Positions 61,079-64,000 of a stretch of DNA of 64,000 bases are shown in pieces. Origin of the DNA: Aeromonas finlandensis (GTDB lineage: Bacteria; Pseudomonadota; Gammaproteobacteria; Enterobacterales; Aeromonadaceae); assembly GCF_000764645.1 (NCBI RefSeq), contig NZ_JRGK01000015.1, forward strand, positions 1 to 64,000. The letters run 5' to 3'. The notes beneath the pieces are model-generated. The model ran no database searches. It worked only from the letters and a program-made list of their open reading frames with translations, and was not told the origin of the DNA. Each line of letters opens with the position of its first letter. The first letter of the stretch is position 1. A program made the position numbers and the translations under genes.

Positions 61079-62989
61079 ATGACCAATAAAAAGAAACTCG
61101 ATCTGATTTGCCTTGGACGGGTTGCCGTGGATCTGTATGGACAGCAGATTGGTGCTCGACTTGAGGATATGGGCTCATTTGCCAAGTATCTGGGGGGATC
61201 GTCAGGTAACGTGGCGTTCGGTACGGCACGTCTGGGTCTCAAGTCCGCGATGTTGGCTCGGGTTGGTGACGAGCATATGGGGCGTTTCCTGCGTGAAGAG
61301 CTCAATAGAGTAGGTTGTGATACCAGCCATCTCATTACGGATCGGGATCATCTTACTGCGCTGGTGATACTGGGTATCAAAGATCAGGAAACATTCCCTC
61401 TGATTTTTTACCGTGATAATTGCGCCGACATGGCGCTGACACGCGCTGATATTGACGAGGGGTTTATTGCATCCGCCCGTTGTCTGGCCATTACGGGAAC
61501 TCACCTCTCCCATCCCAAAACCAGAGATGCTGTGCTTACCGCGCTTGATTACGCACGACGAAATGGTGTCAAAACCGCCATTGATCTCGATTATCGCCCG
61601 GTATTGTGGGGGCTAACCTCTTTAGGGGATGGCGAGACCCGCTTCATCGCCAATGAACAGGTCACCACCCGGTTGCAGGAGGTGCTTGGGCAGTTCGATC
61701 TCATCGTCGGCACAGAAGAGGAGTTTCACATTGCAGGCGGCTCCACAGACACCATCAGTGCCCTGCGCCGGGTCCGTGAGCTGACCGGAGCCGAGCTGGT
61801 ATGCAAGCGTGGACCGCTTGGCAGCTCCGTCTTTACTGACGAGATCCCGGATTCGCTGGATCAAGGGATCACCGTCAAGGGGGTTCGAGTCGACGTCCTC
61901 AACGTGCTGGGGGCTGGTGATGCCTTCATGTCGGGTTTGCTACGCGGTTATCTCAATGGTGAAGGGTGGGAGCGCGCCTGCACCTACGCCAATGCGTGTG
62001 GTGCCTTGGTCGTTTCGCGTCATGGCTGTGCCCCTGCCATGCCAACTGCCATAGAGCTTGATGATTATCTGAGTCGTTCTGCTGAGGTGATGCGCCCTGA
62101 TCTGGATCCACACCTCAATCACTTGCACCGGGTGACTACGCGTGCAACTCAATGGGACGAGCTGTGTGTCATGGCGTTTGACCATCGCAGCCAGTTTGTC
62201 GAGATGGCGCGATCGGCCGGCGCCTCGCTCGATCGTATTGTACCCCTGAAGCAACTGATTTATCGCGCCAGCTGTGAGGCTGTCGACATAGCCGGGTTGG
62301 CAGGCAAGGCTGGCTTGCTCTGTGACAGCACGTTTGGTCAAGGTGTACTCAATAAGGTTACCGGCCAAGGTTGGTGGATTGGGCGTCCTATCGAGCTACC
62401 GGGGTCCCGTCCGCTAGCCCTCGAGCATGGCAATATAGGCACTCAACTGGTCAATTGGCCGCTCGAACATGTGGTCAAGTGTCTGGTGTTTTGTCATCCG
62501 GAGGATGAGGCCGTGTTGCGCATGGAGCAGGAGAGCATGGTGCAAGAGGTTTATCGTGCCTGTTGTGAGAGCGGCCATGAATTGTTGCTTGAGGTGATCC
62601 TGCCAGTAGGCACGGATCGCAGCGACCAGTTCTATATCCGGGCTGTACAGCGATTTTATAACCTCGGGGTCAAACCCGATTGGTGGAAGCTGCCCCCGAT
62701 GGGACGCACCGGTTGGCAAGCACTCGAGCAACTGATCACCGAGCGTGATCCCTACTGCCGCGGGGTTGTGTTACTTGGTTTGGATGCCCCGGAGGCTGAG
62801 TTGGCGGCTGGTTTCGCCGAAGCTGCATGCACCCCCTTGGTAAAAGGATTTGCAGTCGGACGAACTTTGTTTGGCGCGCCTTCGCGTGCCTGGCTTGCTG
62901 AGGAGATCACTGATGAGCAACTCGTGGGCCAGATCCGGGACAACTACCTGCGTCTTATCGCCCTGTGGCGCCAGCGCACAATGCAATGA
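61079..62989 (+). CDS. iolC: Bifunctional 5-dehydro-2-deoxygluconokinase / DUF2090 aldolase
   Basis: A 636-residue fusion. Residues 1-330 are a PfkB kinase (LICLGRVAVDLYGQQIG, KYLGGSSGNVAFGTARLG, and the catalytic VLGAGDAFMSGLLRGYL). Residues about 350-636 are DUF2090 (CVMAFDHRSQFVEMA, LLCDSTFGQGVLN, LLLEVILPVG, GVVLLGLDAPEAEL). It phosphorylates 5-dehydro-2-deoxygluconate, and the DUF2090 half is proposed to cleave the product to malonate semialdehyde and DHAP. The ATG at 61079 has TTGGAGC upstream; a frame from 60998 overlaps the previous gene. Confidence 0.92.
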   Translation: MTNKKKLDLICLGRVAVDLYGQQIGARLEDMGSFAKYLGGSSGNVAFGTARLGLKSAMLARVGDEHMGRFLREELNRVGCDTSHLITDRDHLTALVILGIKDQETFPLIFYRDNCADMALTRADIDEGFIASARCLAITGTHLSHPKTRDAVLTALDYARRNGVKTAIDLDYRPVLWGLTSLGDGETRFIANEQVTTRLQEVLGQFDLIVGTEEEFHIAGGSTDTISALRRVRELTGAELVCKRGPLGSSVFTDEIPDSLDQGITVKGVRVDVLNVLGAGDAFMSGLLRGYLNGEGWERACTYANACGALVVSRHGCAPAMPTAIELDDYLSRSAEVMRPDLDPHLNHLHRVTTRATQWDELCVMAFDHRSQFVEMARSAGASLDRIVPLKQLIYRASCEAVDIAGLAGKAGLLCDSTFGQGVLNKVTGQGWWIGRPIELPGSRPLALEHGNIGTQLVNWPLEHVVKCLVFCHPEDEAVLRMEQESMVQEVYRACCESGHELLLEVILPVGTDRSDQFYIRAVQRFYNLGVKPDWWKLPPMGRTGWQALEQLITERDPYCRGVVLLGLDAPEAELAAGFAEAACTPLVKGFAVGRTLFGAPSRAWLAEEITDEQLVGQIRDNYLRLIALWRQRTMQ

Positions 62990-63020
62990 TCGGAATGTGA
63001 CACTTTAAAGGAGCATAAGC

Positions 63021-63911
63021 ATGACTGTACAACTCGGAATCAACCCGCTGACCTGGACCAATGACGATCTGCCCTCGCTCGGCGCTGACACACCTCTTGA
63101 AACCTGCCTCAGTGAAGGCAAACTGGCCGGTTTTGCCGGTTTTGAACTGGGCAACAAATTTCCCCGTCAGGCGAGTTTGCTGGGGCCTATCCTCGCGCGT
63201 CATCAACTCAAACTGGTTTCTGGCTGGTACTCTGGTGAGCTGCTGAGCCGCAGCGTTGAAGAGGAAATTGCAGCGGTACAGGATCACCTGACCCTCCTGC
63301 GCGAGCTTGGTGCGAACGTCATGGTGTTTGCCGAGGTGACAGGCTGTATCCATGGTAACCAGCAGATGCCGGTACACTTGCGTCCAACCTTTCCTGCAGA
63401 GCGTTGGGAGGAGTACGGCCGCAAGTTGACTGAATTTGCCCGTTATACCTTGAGCCAAGGCGTAAAAATCGCATATCACCACCACATGGGAACCGTCATC
63501 GAAACCGAACAAGACATTGATAACCTGATGCGCCATACCGGCGATGAGGTCGGGTTGTTGCTCGACACAGGCCATCTGACTTTTGCTGGCGCTGATCCGG
63601 TGGCTGTCGCAAAGCGTTGGGCTCATCGCATCAACCATGTGCATTGCAAGGATGTCCGTGCCAAGGTGCTGGCGGATGTGAAAAATCGCAAATTGAGTTT
63701 CCTGAATGCGGTATTGGCTGGTGTGTACACGGTACCGGGAGATGGCTGTGTTGATTATGGTGCGCTGTTCCCGATCTTGAAGGCAAATGGCTATCAGGGT
63801 TGGCTGGTCGTTGAAGCAGAACAGGATCCGGCTATTGCCCATCCCTTGACCTATGCCTCAATGGGCTATCAGAACTTGCATCGTTTTGCGCAGGATGCAG
63901 GGCTTATCTGA
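63021..63911 (+). CDS. iolE: myo-Inosose-2 dehydratase
   Basis: A 296-residue xylose-isomerase-like TIM barrel that dehydrates scyllo-inosose to the cyclic trione: GINPLTWTNDDLPSLG, GFEGFELGN-like GFAGFELGNKFPR, VSGWYSGELLSRSVEEE, YHHHMGTVIETEQDID and LLLDTGHLTFAGADPVAVA with metal ligands, then VHCKDVR and GWLVVEAEQDP. AAAGGAG precedes the ATG. It follows iolC by 31 bases. Confidence 0.94.
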   Translation: MTVQLGINPLTWTNDDLPSLGADTPLETCLSEGKLAGFAGFELGNKFPRQASLLGPILARHQLKLVSGWYSGELLSRSVEEEIAAVQDHLTLLRELGANVMVFAEVTGCIHGNQQMPVHLRPTFPAERWEEYGRKLTEFARYTLSQGVKIAYHHHMGTVIETEQDIDNLMRHTGDEVGLLLDTGHLTFAGADPVAVAKRWAHRINHVHCKDVRAKVLADVKNRKLSFLNAVLAGVYTVPGDGCVDYGALFPILKANGYQGWLVVEAEQDPAIAHPLTYASMGYQNLHRFAQDAGLI

Positions 63912-63961
63912 CCATATGGCGCGGCGGGGGAGGCCTCGCCGCGTCTTCAAAGGAGATTGGC

Positions 63962-64000
63962 ATGTCTAAACTCTTGTCCCGCCATCACTCTCCAGATGGA
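63962..64000 (+). CDS. iolB: 5-Deoxy-glucuronate isomerase IolB (start only)
   Basis: Thirteen codons (MSKLLSRHHSPDG) follow AAAGGAGATTGGC and are cut by the window end. The call rests on the short N-terminus, which resembles IolB, and on the missing isomerase step of the pathway being expected next. Confidence 0.6.
   Translation, partial: MSKLLSRHHSPDG

Noticed and set aside
45761-64000. A genomic island with an integrase after tRNA-Ser
   Set aside because: No integrase, transposase or duplicated tRNA 3' end was seen in the window, so only the suspicion of acquisition is reported.
1-64000. CRISPR arrays, insertion sequences or prophage genes
   Set aside because: No regularly spaced repeats, transposases or phage structural genes were found by reading the window.

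Overview
The window is a chromosomal segment of an Aeromonas-type gammaproteobacterium. This is inferred from a high-GC backbone, a tandem pair of OmpA-family porins, a type III PLP ornithine/lysine decarboxylase, an Aeromonas-type kexin-like serine protease with its dedicated chaperone, and gammaproteobacterial housekeeping genes (nagK, cutC, fklB, xanP, maeA, tusE, yccS, yccA, ygiQ). There is no rRNA here, so the species is not assigned.

Bases 1-36.6 kb look like core genome. The order is: the end of phoR; pstS behind a Pho box and an unusual triplicated translation-start leader; an M48 lipoprotein protease with a GNAT enzyme; nagK-cutC; fklB; small conserved proteins; a Nudix hydrolase; a short PaaK-like enzyme; a peroxiredoxin; a CaCA antiporter; a decarboxylase; a tandem glycine riboswitch controlling an AgcS symporter; a lipoate ligase-like protein; xanP with a PurR-like box; a diguanylate cyclase; yciN; a MATE pump divergent from an AraC regulator; maeA; two OmpA proteins; an unknown gene and a small XRE regulator; an NSS transporter; rssA; a Cache-GGDEF protein; an RND adaptor/pump pair; and ygiQ.

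Bases 36.6-39.4 kb form a patchy accessory segment. It has an AT-rich small lipoprotein gene, two copies of a roughly 190-bp repeat, a displaced and damaged second copy of the 3' end of ygiQ, and two small genes of unknown function. Core-like genes follow: an SDR/LysR divergent pair, a MviM-like oxidoreductase, tusE, yccS, yccA and tRNA-Ser(UGA).

Downstream of tRNA-Ser the content is again accessory. First comes the kexin-like serine protease operon (protease plus chaperone). Then a myo-inositol catabolic cluster runs off the right edge: iolA (minus strand), then iolR, iolD, iolG, an SSS-type Na+/solute symporter, a cNMP-binding/CBS/DUF294 protein, a DEDDh exonuclease, a second Gfo/Idh/MocA dehydrogenase, iolC-DUF2090, iolE and the start of iolB. 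Together these would import inositol, oxidise it to scyllo-inosose (IolG), dehydrate it (IolE), hydrolyse the trione (IolD), isomerise the product (IolB), phosphorylate and cleave it (IolC-DUF2090) and convert malonate semialdehyde to acetyl-CoA (IolA). RpiR-type IolR is the likely regulator. A 14-bp palindrome, GAAAT-N4-ATTTC, recurs at iol promoters.

The most thought-provoking observations are the symporter/CBS-nucleotidyltransferase/exonuclease module inside the inositol operon, the pstS leader built from repeated start regions, and the duplicated ygiQ tail with its flanking repeats.
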